Assembly (NCBI GenBank): GCA_032433595.1
Contig: JASWJB010000197.1
Location: forward strand, 1-64,000
Direction of reading: 5' to 3'
Source of the DNA: Conoideocrella luteorostrata
Lineage: Eukaryota > Ascomycota > Sordariomycetes > Hypocreales > Clavicipitaceae
DNA length: 64,000 bases
The notes below the pieces were generated by a model. The model made no database searches. It saw nothing but the letters and a program-made list of their open reading frames with translations, and had not been told where the DNA came from. Both the position numbers and the translations under genes were made by a program. Positions 34,174 to 47,450 of this stretch are shown piece by piece. Each line of letters starts with the position of its first letter. The first letter of the stretch is position 1.

Positions 34174-37094
34174 TTCAGTACTCGATGCCTTCTGCTTTTC
34201 CAGAGTTGCTGACCAGTACCAAGGGAGAGTGGATCAACCAAAAGAACCTGACAAGATTCGGGAAAATTGAAGCATGGGCGGAGAATGAGAAATGGGAGGT
34301 TCTCATAGTCTCTACTTATGCGCAAGGCAAAGGGTTTGAGGGGATGTGTTACGATGTCGTACGGTAATTGCGAAACCATGCCATTGACGGGATGAACTAA
34401 TTTATTGGTGTAATCTTCAAATCTGCGGTACGCATTCCCGAAATCCTGGCGTCATTCGACTTCTCTGTGTCTGCTAAGCTTAGGTCACGCCAGTTTTCTA
34501 CCAGTCGCTCTTGCCAATGAAGAACAAGGCAGTATGAGGAGAACCTGCCACAAACATGGAAGGCGGATCCAAACAACATTGACTTGAACCCGGCCGGCAA
34601 CATTCATAATCTATGGCTCAAAACCTGGGGAAAGATATAATCGGTGGCGTTGACGTATTTTGCTTCGGCTTAAAAAAAAGGATCCGATTTGTTTGGTAGC
34701 GGCATAGAGCAGTATCACCTTAAGGGCTTAGCTACAGGTATTGCATCCGAACACTAACTAGCTAACTAGGCCAAACAAGAAGGTCACCAAAACATGAAAG
34801 ACCGGTTTGTTTCGTAGATACGGATAATCGATCAGTATCACCGCCTCGTCTTGTCTCGTCTCATCTCGTAGCGGATAGGAAAGCCCGTGCAAACACATCA
34901 TTGGTGTTTGTGCGAGTAGTACTGAGGAACTCGTTCACTCCAATTTACTAGTCAGGTACGGGAGCAAACCGCAGCAGATCGGATAAACAGGCAAGCAGTT
35001 CATCGTTCCAGAATGCTGATAGAGTGCAACACTAGTTAGTTAGTGCAAGGCCAAGCCTGACAAGCGTGCGACAACGGTGGAAATCGTATGCAAGGGGGCG
35101 GGGAGGGCGGCGCCAGTGCTTCGTCCTAGCCTAGTACGCGGATTGCACTTATGGAACCCCAACATGCGGAGCTGTCTGTTGTCGTGCTGTCAACCGTAAT
35201 GGGAGTCGGATGGGAGGCCCAACATGCTAACATGTTGTGGCCATGGCAAGGCAGAAATCCGGGCTCTGTCCACCACTAGTTTGGCCAGTAAAGTGACGAC
35301 GGGGAAAGATGCCATGTGCGACAGCTACGAGTTTCCATCAGCATAGTTTTCCATCCCCCTGAGTGCTTTTGTTCCGTAGAACGACGATGAGCTCACAACA
35401 TAATGCAAGCCCATTCTGAACCGGCGACCGCCGTACCGAACGCAACTCTTGCCAGTCATTATGGCACAAATGCTCCATACAATGCTGCAATAGTTTAGTC
35501 CGTAGTTACTCCGTAGTAGAACGGTAATTGACCCCAATGGGTCCACCAAGCGCCGGCCGTTTGCCTGAGCAGTCTGGGAAGCTGGCTTGTTGAACGCAGA
35601 GTTTTCTCCTCAGGCTAAATATCAACCTTGTCGAGTCCAGCAGCCAGGCAACGGAGAGCGGAAAGACAACAGTTCGAAGGATTAGTCTTAATGAGGCGCA
35701 CGGTACTCCGTACTCCATAGTACTCTTCTTAGACGAAGATCCATCTAATTGAGCTATCACGTTATCCTTACAGTAGTTACTAGTATTGTATTGTATTTAT
35801 TGTAATGTTGTGTAGGTGACAACATGGGACCACGCCACCACCACCGAACGCACAGACACTGAGTGGCTTCGACGTCCAGCCGCTCCGATCCTGCACCTGG
35901 CGCTGTTTGCCAGGTACCTTCCAACCCAAGCACGCGCCTGACAGATTAATCGAGACATCGTGGCCCCCCACGCACTTTGCCTCTGCCCTTGATGTCTCCA
36001 TTAATTTGTCGACACCTTGCCAAGGAACCCGGGTGTGTTTGTGTACTAGTATTGCGGCACAGCAGAAGTAGCCGGCGTGCATGGTGCTACGGTACCGAGT
36101 GCACCCTATATTGCATCAAAGTTCGCAGCGCGGTGAACCATGACAGAAGTACGGCAAGATCCCTTTCGTGCATCTGATGAAGGTGCGTGCATGACGCGGC
36201 GGGTTGGCACTGAGCTCCTTCTATTCTCTCCAGCCGCTCTACGGAGTACTGTGCGTCTTCTGTCTTTGATGCAAGAAATCTTCCTCCGTGCTCCGTATAA
36301 CCCATTAATAATCCAGTGGCTTTGGTCTTCGTCTGCAACTGCAAGGAACCGCAAGGTTGAAGGAGCAACTGCCATGGTCCTGTATCGACGATTGGTATTC
36401 CGTACCGGTATTTTCATGAAGGCCCTCATCTCAGCAGACCAGCAACTAGGCGTCTTCCTCGCTCAACATCGACCCTTGCCCCTGCCCCTGCCCCTGGTCG
36501 CGGCCATGCAACCTTTGGTCCCAGTTCAATGTTGCCCTCCACCCACATCATCCATCATCCCCAGTCGGCGGCATGGGCGGCCACCATCCACCCTCCACCA
36601 CCATGAAAGTCTACTTTTGCCCTCCTCTTCTCAAATCTGTGCCAGTTCCTCCTTTATCACTGCACGACCCTGTAGCTGTGCTGTCACTCTTTTCCTCTTG
36701 TTACAAGAGAAACTTCAAGGTTGGTTTTCGGCGTTCAGTGGGATACTCCCGGCGATTCCCAGAACCGTGTGCGTTGCCTCACTCTACACTCTTTTTTTTG
36801 TTCAATACTTTACACAACGACACTACCAAATACAACCTTGTAATCGAAATTGGGATTCGCTCAATTCCTTGTTCTTCGCGAACTTTAGCATCTTTCCCTC
36901 CTTTCATCAAGCCAGCTGCATTTCTGTCCTCGAATTCGGCTACGATCATTCTACATCTTCTTGTCAACTAGAGGGCCCGTACCACCACTATTTACTGTAC
37001 TCGGCTTGCTTGCTTGCTTCCTCAACGCACCTTTTTCTCTCATCTTTCACGGCGGCCTCAGCTGAATACTTCTACAACATACTCCTCGCCAACC
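34174..37094. other. Intergenic, leader of small conserved gene at its right end
   Basis: A 2.9-kb gap. TACGGAGTA-type elements occur near 35503, 35704 and 36241. From about 36470 to 37090 the plus strand is strongly pyrimidine-rich (C/T runs), typical of a fungal promoter and 5' leader for the gene starting at 37095. Open frames here (for example 36140-37213 and 36573-36971) are composition effects or upstream frames, without recognisable domains. Confidence 0.5.
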
Positions 37095-37475
37095 ATGGGT
37101 CAAAATCTTTTCGACATAATTCAGGCAAAACTGGAGCTTTTTCGCCTCGAGAAACGATACACGCGCCGACGCAATCGTCGATCCACTTTCCAGTCCAATG
37201 CAATTTATGTTGATGGAGAGTACGTCTTTCAGACACCAAATAGCACTGGATCGTCCGCAGAATCTAGCAATACTCGCGTTGACGCTCTCCACGGCGAGAT
37301 GATATCACCACACAAGACCACACCTATCACGGCCTTTTCCGAAGTTCGCCCCGAAGTCTCATCGACTGAGCGTAAGCGCTTGAACCGTTTCAGCTCGATT
37401 CCTAGCTTTGCGGGTGCCTTTGGCTCTAAGGAAAGACCACGAGTCGTGGAGCGACGCACCAGCATGATCAGATAA
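37095..37475 (+). CDS. Small conserved fungal protein, function unknown
   Basis: A 126-aa single-exon frame starting MGQNLFDIIQAKLELFRLEK. The start sits in a good context (caaccATGg). The N-terminal 55 residues are a basic amphipathic helix followed by RRRNRRSTFQSNAIYVDGEY, a pattern I associate with short uncharacterised proteins of Sordariomycetes. The rest is Ser/Thr-rich and basic. No signal peptide, membrane segment or catalytic motif is visible. The frame opens upstream of this ATG without another start that looks better. Coding character is supported by composition and by the clear CT-rich leader. The function cannot be stated. Confidence 0.7.
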   Translation: MGQNLFDIIQAKLELFRLEKRYTRRRNRRSTFQSNAIYVDGEYVFQTPNSTGSSAESSNTRVDALHGEMISPHKTTPITAFSEVRPEVSSTERKRLNRFSSIPSFAGAFGSKERPRVVERRTSMIR

Positions 37476-39120
37476 TAATTTGCTTCAAACTGCAAACGGC
37501 ACCATTGTGTGACCTATTTCAACGCCGGATACAGACGCATGCAGCTTCAAAGGCCATGTTGCCATGACATACTACTGAGATCAGAATGGTTGTACTCATG
37601 TACACGATATGCGCAGAACGGCGGTGGTTGGGTTATTGCTTTCTTAGACAGGGGGGAGGGATTGAAAGGAGTTTAAAACGGTATTGCGACTTACCAAGTC
37701 GAACGGAGGAGAGGGGCGACGGACGCGACTCTTTCACGAAATCATTACTTCATTATATGGCTCGTTGGCGCTCGTATTATTGTTTTTCGTTCTTGGGCTA
37801 TCGTCCACGGCCTCGATGGCGCTGTTGTCTCTTGCAGTCTTCTGGGCATTAGAGACAATACGGATATCATATGCTCAGTTATCGGCCCTCCGACTCCAAT
37901 CCGCTCGCTCTGAGCAACTGGATATATCATGTTTGGCATTCTACGTTCCTTTTTCTTTTTTCTTTTTTTTTTTCTCTCAGGTGAGCTCTGCCAATGCACC
38001 ACGACTTTCATGTAGTCACTCGATTCCTTGCACGTATATGCACAAATTCAATTACAACGATCACACATTCTTCATGCAACTTGTCTGCTACAGAATTTGG
38101 TCCGTGTTCAACCCTTGAATGAAAACTTTAATATGATTGATTAGTTACGCATATACAGATAGGCTGCAAAAGAAACATCAAGTTTGGTCTTGTCTCATTT
38201 CCATTGTCATTCTCTAACCCAAACAAACCTGTCTCGCCCACTTCTTGAGGCGTACCCCGCTGCCAGCCATGTCTCGTCCACGGAACAATCACTTTGCGAC
38301 ACGCTAAAGTAAGGCATAAAAAGTAAATTCTCGGCACTATTATAAATAGTAGGCTCTCCGAAACGGCGCCTAGTGAAACTGGTTGGGCTTTGAAACTGGC
38401 TTGGTGGGGATGCCACCGGCAGCCGTCGGCAAGATGTGTTAAGACGATTCGTGAAACGGTTGGATGTAAAGCGCTATGCAGATAGTTTAGTGATGGGTTG
38501 CCTGTCAAGTCCGCTGGTGTCCGGGTGGCTAGAGTTGGGGAGGGGAAACAATAGTGATTGGATGTGAGGCATTGGAATTGTGGTGGAAATTGTGTTACGT
38601 GCGGGATGCGTACGAGTGCGCTCGAAATTGGTTGGATGTGAGGGTACGAATTTTGGTGATGCTGGGGTAACGAAAGGTCACTGCAGGATGAGCAATAACA
38701 ATGACGGAGGACAATACTACATACACTGTTTAGTTAATTATTTGCAAACTGGCCCAAGTACTTTCCTTCTCATCACGTCCACCTTTGCTCTATGATCACG
38801 GCGCCACGGTCTTGACCAACGTACTCCAGGTTATGGCACACGCGGCATGGCACCAACGAACATAATGAAATTCACAAACTTCGACATCTTCAACTACATA
38901 TTCAACCATCATATGCACCAAGAAGCAAATATCTAAATGCGCCGCGCTACCATGAGCTCCTATGCCGGCCTATCCTATCTACCACGCCTCAACGCCACAG
39001 ACTATGCTGATCTTACCACAATGCAAAATATTCAAAACCTTCCACTTCTACTGTACCGATGAATATGCAATACCAGGCCGTGGCCTGTCACGTCATCTAC
39101 TATTGGGCTACAATCGCCCT
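37476..39120. other. Intergenic between convergent genes
   Basis: A 1.6-kb gap with a CT/T-rich tract near 37950-37980 and no supported gene. It should contain the 3' UTRs of the small conserved gene and the kinesin. Confidence 0.5.
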
Positions 39121-41231
39121 TCAATAACTAACAAGTCCCCGTTGCGGAGCTAAATCACGAGCACTCAACACCGACGTTGTCTCATTAGTGTCGTCATACA
39201 CTTGCAGTTTAGCCATCGACTTGGATCTAGATTTTCGAGGTTGGATCCTGATGGTCTGATCATTGAGAAGTTCTTCTTCAACATCGGCATCATCGAGGTC
39301 GGAACCGGTGCACTCAGCAGTGCCGGTGTGACGCAGGCGTCTCATCCTTCTGTCATGCCGCAGAGGGCTTTTTGAAGGGCTTCGCATGACGGAAATGTGC
39401 TCTTCCGAAAACCCCAAGCGGTTTCGCAGGCGTTGAATTTTCCCAATCAACTTGGCCTGCCCTGGAAAATATGGAAGGGCCATTTCATATGCTCTTAGTG
39501 CCGAAGCATCGTCGCCTTTTTCTTTATGTTGTCTGGCGGCCAGAAGAAACCGTAGGCCATCCGATTTCGAGTCCTTGCGTCTCTCGCCACTTTCAATGCG
39601 CCTCTCCAGTGCCTCTAGCCGCCTTTGCATCGCTTCACCAACGTTTGACTCAGTTGATGCTGGCTTATGCTGAACTGAGTCTTCAGCGGTAGATCGAGCA
39701 GCCAAAATCTCGCTAACCTTCTTTTCCACCATGGCCTCAATTTGAGATGCCGTCACAGTGATAGAAGGCTCATCCGCTGTCGGTCGAGCAACTTTGGTGG
39801 GTCTTGCAATGCCACTCTCCTGGTCCGAAGACCGCTTGTGAGCCGCGCTGGGACGAGGAACTAAGCTAACATTGACAATGGGCCGGGGCAAGGTCGTCAA
39901 CATTGAAGCTGTCTTTTTGGGCGATTGTCTCGCCTTGTCCGTGTAGACGCTGAATGACTTGATCGGCCTGGCCACGTCAGCCGAGGCTTTGGCGGCCACG
40001 TTGCCATTGTGTACATTATGTGCGCTGAGAGCATTGGCCAGTGGCCGTAATGGTTGCCGCGAGACAGCATTAGAGCTAAAAGACCTGGGAAACTGTTTAA
40101 AAACAACTTCGTTTTCAATCTCGCGAACCTCAATCCGCTTAGCCCGAGAGCTGACGTTCAGACTGCTGAGGGTATCCAGATGGTAGCTACGAAGCGGAGC
40201 TAAGTTCAGAATCATAACGGTGATGCCATTATTCTGGCCAAGGGACAAAATGCGGGTCATCTTGGATTCTCTGTATGGAATCCGTTTGTCACCTCTTGAG
40301 ATAGCATCGATACACTGACTCAGCACGAAGAGGCTCTTGTTAATTGCCGCCGATTCAACCAAGCGCTCCTTACCATTGTCGGTACGTCGGTTATCTTCTG
40401 AGCCAGCCAAGTCAATGGCAGACACTGTGCTCTCTCTAATCACGTTTTCTGAGATTTGGGTTACCTTGACGCGTAGAATGGCGTGACTTCGACTGCTATG
40501 TGCATTGAGTTTCGTGGACGCGGTGACGCGATTGTTGTTGCTCTCAATGTACATTTTCTCAAAGTCTCGCAAGTCCTCGCATGCCCTTTCTGACAATCCA
40601 GCAACAACGGTCCTCCCGTTGGCCTCTGCGCGAAGGGGCAGGCCTGATGGTGTCCTCTTCTCGGGCGGTTCTAGAAGGTCGAAAACCTTGTCGTTGTAAA
40701 TCTCGTAGTACGACAAGCTGACTTTTACCGTCGTGTTTCCCTCTGTATCCTTGGCAATCTTCTTGCCTCTTCGGAATACACCGCTGAGAAGACGGGGGAT
40801 GACTCCTCTCTCGGCGAGTTTGAGTCCACCACGCATCGTATGCGTTTTCCCCGTGCCCGTGACACCGTACGCGAATATTGTGACATCGTATCCTAGGAAC
40901 AAAGACTTAAGATGCGGTTGTACTGCTTCAGGTTTTAGCATTGACGATGTGGGACTCGCGCATGAAATACACGTCTCGGAAAGAAACTGCGCCATGCGAC
41001 GTTGTGGGTTCACATCGTACCTTCGGAAGTAAATAGCGTCTCCTGCGATGTCGACTGGTCGTATACGGCATTGAACGCGAACGAAAACTCTTCAGCTTCG
41101 TTCTTCGGACTGGGAATCTTGATAATCGTGTTTGGCTTGCCGTCCTCTGCGCAATCAGGACGAACAATGATGTCCTTGTCCAGCTCCTTTTCCAAGAGCG
41201 GACGTATCCTGGCAACAACACGAACAGACAT
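39121..41231 (-). CDS. Kinesin motor protein, kinesin-10 (KIF22/Kid)-like
   Basis: Two minus-strand exons, 41021-41231 and 39121-40922, across a 98-nt intron give 670 aa. The N-terminal motor domain opens with MSVRVVARIRPL. It has the P-loop GVTGTGKT at about 90-97, switch I in NAHSSRSHA, switch II in DLAGSE and the RIPYRESKMTRIL motif. An N-terminal motor means plus-end-type polarity. Fungal and animal kinesins with this P-loop variant and a short neck, such as Kid/KIF22, act on chromosome arms and the spindle; the assignment to kinesin-10 is an inference. After the motor come a basic linker, a coiled coil (about residues 505-525, MQRRLEALERRIESGERR) and a TPR-like helical pair (ARQHKEKGDDASALRAYEMA). 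Confidence 0.85.
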
Positions 41232-41690
41232 GGTGGACACTAAGTGACAGATGAATGCATGCGAGGCAAGCACGTAAAAGTAGACAGAAAACAAATGGAA
41301 CACGCCGCTGTACCTCACCACGCGAAGCCGACAGCAATTGCAATGAATGTTCCCAGCACGCACCCGCGCCTAGGTAAATTGACTACTGACCAAAAATGCT
41401 GCGTCTAGTAATTAGTTCGTTGGGTTATTGGTGTGGAGGTGCCAATTCAAAGGAAAAGCAAAGCTTTGGTGGAGTTGCCGGAGCAACGACTTTCCATGGC
41501 CAATCAGCCCTCGCTCTGCTTCCCAAGCTTGCCAGCTTGGTGCGTCGAAAAACGGCACGGGGTCGGAAAAAGCCGTTTTGCGAGCCGAGCCTGGGTTGCG
41601 AGTGTCTGCTTAGCGCAAACCGCAGACGTCAATTGAACTTCAAGATTGTGACTACCACGACACCGCGAGCCTTCGACAGGCATCGACATA
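41232..41690. promoter_or_regulatory. Shared promoter region, kinesin / AIM24
   Basis: A 459-base gap between head-to-head genes. Overlapping frames on both strands are present without domains. A short inverted repeat, aagcttgccagcttgg (near 41525), is seen, but no factor site can be assigned. Confidence 0.35.
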
Positions 41691-43004
41691 ATGATGCGAG
41701 GCTCATCGCCGCTGGTGAGATCAGCCCGCGGTCTCAGAGTCCAGAGACCGGCCTTCGTTTGCTGGCAATGCCGCAGCATTCAGATCAGCGCCACGCCGAG
41801 TACCGACTCGCCTAGGGCGACGAAGAGCGATGCTTTCGGAGCTTCCTTTGACAGCTCGAGAGACATGGCAGGTAAGCAGACTATTGATAGTGAGAGCGAA
41901 TTCTCTTCATTTTCAAATTACTGATGTCTTGTCCTTCTCACACAGATGCTCGGTTTGAAGTTTTAGGATCCCCGTACTCGATGCTCTCTGTTACGCTCTC
42001 AGCATCCCAGAAACTTTACACAAGGCGGGGCACACTTATTGCTGTCGCTGGCAGACCAGATAATGTACGATGAATAAATTTGACCCCCCAACTCTGCTTA
42101 GATGTTCGGATTTTGTTTGGGAGGATATCTTGACTCACAGATCAAGTAGGCGCAGTCTACTCTATCGCTTCTGAATCCGTTAACCCGAGCAGCCTTCGGA
42201 GTCCCTTTCGTTTATCAGCGCGTATCCTCGACAACACCTATCACAGCCCTCATTTCCACGAAATCGCCAACCACTACGTTTTCAGTTTTACACCTTGATG
42301 GCACGACTGATTGGATGGTATCACAGCGCAACGCCTTACTTGCATGGACCGGACACACTCTGACGCTATCCTCGCGGATTCAGCGGAGGCTGGGGCTTGC
42401 GCATTGGGGAAGCACTCATTTGACTGGCCGAGGGCTGGCTGCGCTATCTGCCCCCGGACAGATCTACCAGCTGACTCTAGACGAGGGAGAGGAGTTTGTT
42501 GCACATCCTGGCAGCGTCGTTGCCTACACGGTCTCAAGGAATGCGCCGCAACCTTTTCGGTTTAAGAGCACGAGCCTCCGTCTTCAAGTACCCTCCTTGA
42601 CATCATGGATGCCCGAACTTGAGTTTGTGAAGACTGTGCGTAGTTCTCAGTTTTACAAGTTCTTGGCGAGGACTTTGCACAATCTAAGGACCATGACTCG
42701 ACGCACGATCTGGGGCGACCGTTTGTTCCTCCAATTTAAAGGGCCTACCACCATCCTCATGTCGAGTCGCGGTGTTCGGGTCGCCGACGTTTTATCTCGC
42801 GAGCAGGTGAACGAGATTGCTGATGCCCCCACAGGTGCGTTGCCCGCTGCCATCGAGCAAGCAAGCAAGCCGGCGGAAGTGGACGAGAGCGAGATTCAAC
42901 CAAAGGGAGAGGATGCTGCCAGCAGCCTGCGTGTTGTACCCGGACGAAAAGATGGCAAAGCGACGTTTGAAGACGGAAAGGAGCTGAAGGACACGCTTCG
43001 ATAA
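41691..43004 (+). CDS. AIM24: Mitochondrial AIM24-family protein
   Basis: Three exons, 41691-41871, 41946-42064 and 42150-43004, give 384 aa. The N terminus ([20 protein letters not shown]) is Arg/Ser-rich without acidic residues, a typical mitochondrial presequence. The core matches the AIM24/TspB fold: [33 protein letters not shown], then a jelly-roll domain with [40 protein letters not shown] and [16 protein letters not shown]. In yeast, Aim24 lies in the inner membrane and supports cristae (MICOS) organisation. The C-terminal tail is charged and variable. The phase across both introns is consistent and joins conserved segments ([20 protein letters not shown]). Confidence 0.9.
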
Positions 43005-45031
43005 CAAGCTCGCTTGCAGTTTAACGGGCTTATTCACAAAGGTGCATAACGAGTGCAGACGGGAGATGTGTAGCTGTAGCGACCAGTAGACCGCTGAATA
43101 GAAATTATACCACTACGTCATGTTGGGTCGTATTCCTCCGTCACGCATAAATGTTGCGGTCTTCTTCCGCGCCTCGACTCAACTACGTCCTATTCCTTCC
43201 CTATAACGGGAAAATTTATTCCATCGTCAGCAACGAGCCAAACGTGAAAAGTATGACGTTTCTAACAAGGCGGTCGAGATCGCATCACTCTATGACAACG
43301 TCTTTTTCAGCGGAGGAATATGTTCTTCTTGACACTGATTGGTCATCCAAGCAAGATCTGAACTTCTTCTCGCAAACGGATTAATGTCTAAGTCCTAACT
43401 ATGTACACACTCTCCAGCAGCACCAGATAAGTGTGCCAGACATCACGGCAACTAGAGCCAGCATGTTGTTTCTTCAGTGGGACGAGTCTGTCTCATTCAT
43501 TTTCAGCTTTGCTGAAAATGAATTGTGTGGCGATTGGGCCGAGCAGAGTATTCGCGCGAGAGAAGACCACACTCACAGGATTCAAACGACAGCTCCGAAG
43601 TCTCAGCTTATCTGGGCCAGGAAGTCGTAATAAAGCGGGAGGCAATTGACTGGAGACAGGTTTCATGGGATCCGTGGCCTGCCTGCCTCCTTGCACCTCA
43701 CTTCAATCCCCTCACCCGGGTAAGGAGCATGTATACATTCACGTAACTACCGCATGTACGGAATGCTGCACTTGGACCCGAAAGTGTGCTAATTGTACGG
43801 TAATAGAGTGAACGAAGCCACAGTTCTCATTGAGGAGTCTGGTAATATAACGAGCTGCGCTGTCCGGGAGGAAAGTGACATGTCGCCCCAAACAAGACAT
43901 TATGCCGACTGCCGTGTAGCACGGCATTGATAAATACGCTCTACACACCAAATGTCTTATCTCCTGGCGTGTCACAAGATAGTGTGTTGTATATAGTACG
44001 GAGTACTACTTATGAGACCATATTGCTGCAGGCTGTGTTCAACGTTTGTCTTGCAGCCACCGCAATCATCTCGAGATTAAGCTTCCCAGCTGCAAAGCAC
44101 GTTTCGCGCCTTTGTCACTACCTCGCCGGGTAGGTAAGTACATGTCGCAGGGCCTGAGAGCTTTGATGTGCTGAACGCACGGTGATTGGAACTTGGACTT
44201 GCAGGAGCATAGGCCGCTTACACCGGACGTGGTGGCACTGGACAGCCTTTAATCCGTGAGACGGTTTACTGCGAAAATCGTGGCAGGCTATCTGCAAGCG
44301 GCTGTGTTTTCCCAGTCGTCCGGTAAGTAGAAGTTGTACAAACATGCTTGCTTGTGTGACCACTGCTCCAAGGGGGCCAAACCCGGAGCAGTCGCATAGC
44401 TCGATCGAGCTTTTCGGAGACCGAGTAGCTAAGTGAAAAGCAAAGAAACAGGTACCAACTAGCCTACCCGCCGTTGTCTCAAATGATCAATGATGAAGGC
44501 TCGTAATGCTCCACTGTGTATATTGAAACAGATAAGCCATTCGGCGCTGCAGCCACTGCAGGCAGTGGCGCTTGTAATCCAAGCCTCTGTGATGCTGTAC
44601 CCCTAAGTCATATACAGGAGGTTGCCGCGGGTGCGTTGAATAAATTGCAAGCTTCCGCTCTTCTACACGCTCAGAGCATCATACAAGCCATCTCTCCGTC
44701 GTCTTTTATTTTCTGATTCTTTGTTAAACCGTGGTGGCTCGGACGGTACAATCATCCGCACTACATCTCGATCTCTTCATCACAATTTGATGCAGGTCAT
44801 TTGGGCGCCAAATACGAACATCAACTACAAATCCAATTCCAATAGTAGCAGAAGTACAAGCACGAGCGCGAGCACAAGCATGAGCACATGAAAAAGAGCT
44901 CTTTTAACTCCGACAAGGTACGAAAAGATAAAACTTGGGATAGAGAGTCTGCCGCTCACTCATACCGACAAATCAGTTAAGCACTACAAATGGGACTCTA
45001 TAGTGTATAATCAACGCAGTCTTTATCAAAA
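43005..45031. other. Intergenic, nothing recognised
   Basis: About 2 kb with only short frames. One TACGGAGTAC element lies near 43997-44006. The last few hundred bases should contain the MFS transporter promoter, with short degenerate ACGAGCGCGAGCACAAGC-like repeats near 44858-44890. Confidence 0.5.
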
Positions 45032-46664
45032 ATGGGTGTTTTAACACATTCTCAGACGTCGAACACCACTGACGAAATAGCCAACATCACTGACCAAGCG
45101 CATGTGGCTCAACGCACACCGTCACAAAGCTCCAACTCCCACGTGCAACAACAGAACCACCATGCCCTGGACCTGGAAAATGGCACTATCGATACCCAAT
45201 TAAACACGAAAGGATCAAAAAACTGTGCCAAGCCAGATCCGCCTGTCAACAACCCGCTAGGTGGTGCTGAATTCCCCGATGGCGGGCTTGATGCGTGGCT
45301 GGTCGTGTTCGGCGGCTGGTGTGCATTGTTCTGCACTTTTGGACTGATTAACTGCACGGGCGTTTTTGTCGAATTCTATGTTTCGGGGCCGTTGGAGCAG
45401 TACAATATCTCGACAGTCAGCTGGATCACCTCTGCTCAAACATTCCTAATGATATTTTGTAGTGCGATTGTAAGTGGTCATTCCATCCTGCCGCTATTCT
45501 GTTTTCCCGTCATTACACCAATACCCCTCCTCTAGTATAAAATCTGAGAAGTGGGAACAGAAGCAGAAGAAGATAATAAGCATAAATCTAATTCAATGCA
45601 TAGTTTGGGCGCGTTTTTGACAATTATGGCCCCCGGTGGCTTATCTGGGCCGGCACCATATCCTACGTATTCGGCCTGATGATGGTATCCCTGTGTACCG
45701 AGTACTACCAATTCTTCCTCGCCCAGTCGATCGTTGCCGCGATCGGATCCAGCGCCGTCTTCAATGGGTGCATGTCGTCTTTGGTCTCATGGTTTCTGAA
45801 ACGCCGCGCTCTTGCTTTCGGCATTATGGTGTCTGGGTCTTCTCTAGGCGGTGTTTGCTTGCCCATCATGATGGATTGTTTGATCAAGTCTATTGGATTT
45901 CAGTGGATGATGCGCGCAATGTCACTCATGTTTCTGGCGCTGTTGGGCATTGCTTGCGGGACTGTCAAGTCGAGAGTGCCTCCGCGCCCTCGACCGTTCA
46001 AGTTTATCGAATATGTGGATGGATTGAAGGATATGCGCATGTCCATCACCGTTTCTGGCCTGTTCTTCTTCATGTGGGGGATTTTCTTGCCATTTAACTA
46101 CGCCTTGTTGCAAGCCAAGGCAGCTGGTACTTCGACAGCTCTGATTCCATACTTGCTGCCTATCCTCAATGCTGTGAGGTGAGTTTTCTAAGGCCGCTAC
46201 ATTCAAGCACCACCGCTAAAGTTTCTTGCGATTTTAGCATTCTTGGTCGCATCCTTCCAGGTTTGGTTGCTGATAAGGTTGGTCGATACAATGTGATGAT
46301 CGGCATCACTTTCTTGTCTGCCATCTGCTGCCTGGCCGTCTGGACGCCCGTCAACAACACCTCCGGAATACTGGCCTTTATCATTTCTTTTGGCTTTTCC
46401 TCAGGGGCCTTCATCTCCCTTGGCCCCACGCTGATTGCTCAGATTTCAGACATCAGCCAAATCGGTACGCGGGTTGGCACCGCCTATGCAGTCATGTCAT
46501 TTGGCGCCTTGACCGGGAGCCCCATTGGCGGCGCCATCGTGTCTGCCCACGGCGGCAGCTATTTGGGACTACAGCTGTTTTGTGGGTTTGTCATGTTGAT
46601 TGGAGCATGCATATTTGTTGTAGCGAGGTTTATTCTTGTTGGTCCTACGTTGGCCAAGGTGTAA
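45032..46664 (+). CDS. MFS transporter, monocarboxylate-porter type
   Basis: Three exons, 45032-45469, 45604-46178 and 46238-46664, give 479 aa. An 85-residue polar cytosolic N terminus ends in the [16 protein letters not shown] motif that begins helix 1 of fungal monocarboxylate porter (MCT-like) major-facilitator proteins. The [17 protein letters not shown] loop between helices 2 and 3 is the MFS signature. About twelve hydrophobic segments follow, including [19 protein letters not shown] and, in the second half, [18 protein letters not shown]. Substrates in this fungal group range from carboxylic acids to siderophore precursors, vitamins and secondary metabolites, so the cargo cannot be stated. 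It has no metabolite-biosynthesis neighbours. Confidence 0.9.
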
Positions 46665-47450
46665 TTCTAAGTCAGCTAAACGCTATGTGTGGTATCCCTG
46701 TTTAAAGGCTTGAGCGAGATCCACGGAAGAAACGAGTTCGAGCACTTGATCTAGGCGAGGAAGTATCCGGCACCCACAGAGGGGAGATGCATTCTGATTC
46801 CACACACGCATACGCTTATATAAAGGTATGTATGTGTGTGTGTGTGCCTGTAAAATTAAAGTTAGTACTCTTTTTTTGGGATATCTTGAGAAGCCGTTCG
46901 TGATACAGGTTGAAACGAACCGACAGATTGCGTGCGGCTGGAACTAAGAGGTCTCGTGTTTCGGGTTGCTCCGCACATGGGATTCGCAAGAGCCATGATG
47001 GTGATAAGATGGAACTAAAAGTGACCTAGAACGAAATAGAATGTCTGTTTCAAAACGGAGAACACCTTGATACATTCGCAGTCGAGCATGATAGAGCCAA
47101 AAATATTAAAAAAATAACCAAGCTTCATGACAAAAGCCAACAATATTTTCAGATAGTTTACGATTCTTGCAGGCAACGAGGTGAAATGCCTCACAGCGTC
47201 TGTCGTATGGCGCGGAAGCCGTAACCACAACCCCAGCTGAAGTCTAACTACTCCGTTGTTAGCTGTTCTAAATTTAGGGCATCACCCAGCTCAAGAACGC
47301 AGTAACGACGGAGGATTGCCAACGGGTTTGAAACGTCCGAGGCTTATGAAGTCACCAAACCGACTTCAAACTTCTTCTTCCTCGCAGGCTGTGCAGTATA
47401 CCTAAATCACATACTAGGTCTATTTCAATCTATTCTTATTGCTACACGTC
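46665..47450. other. Intergenic, nothing recognised
   Basis: About 790 bases between two genes on the same strand. It contains a short GT microsatellite near 46830-46846. A hydrophobic minus-strand frame at 47015-47230 has no supporting features. Confidence 0.5.

Noticed and set aside
36140..37213. 357-codon plus-strand frame upstream of and overlapping the small conserved gene
   Set aside because: It arises from C/T-rich leader sequence, has low-complexity content and no domain.
47015..47230. Hydrophobic 71-codon minus-strand frame
   Set aside because: A/T-rich composition explains the hydrophobic codons; no start context or homology pattern.
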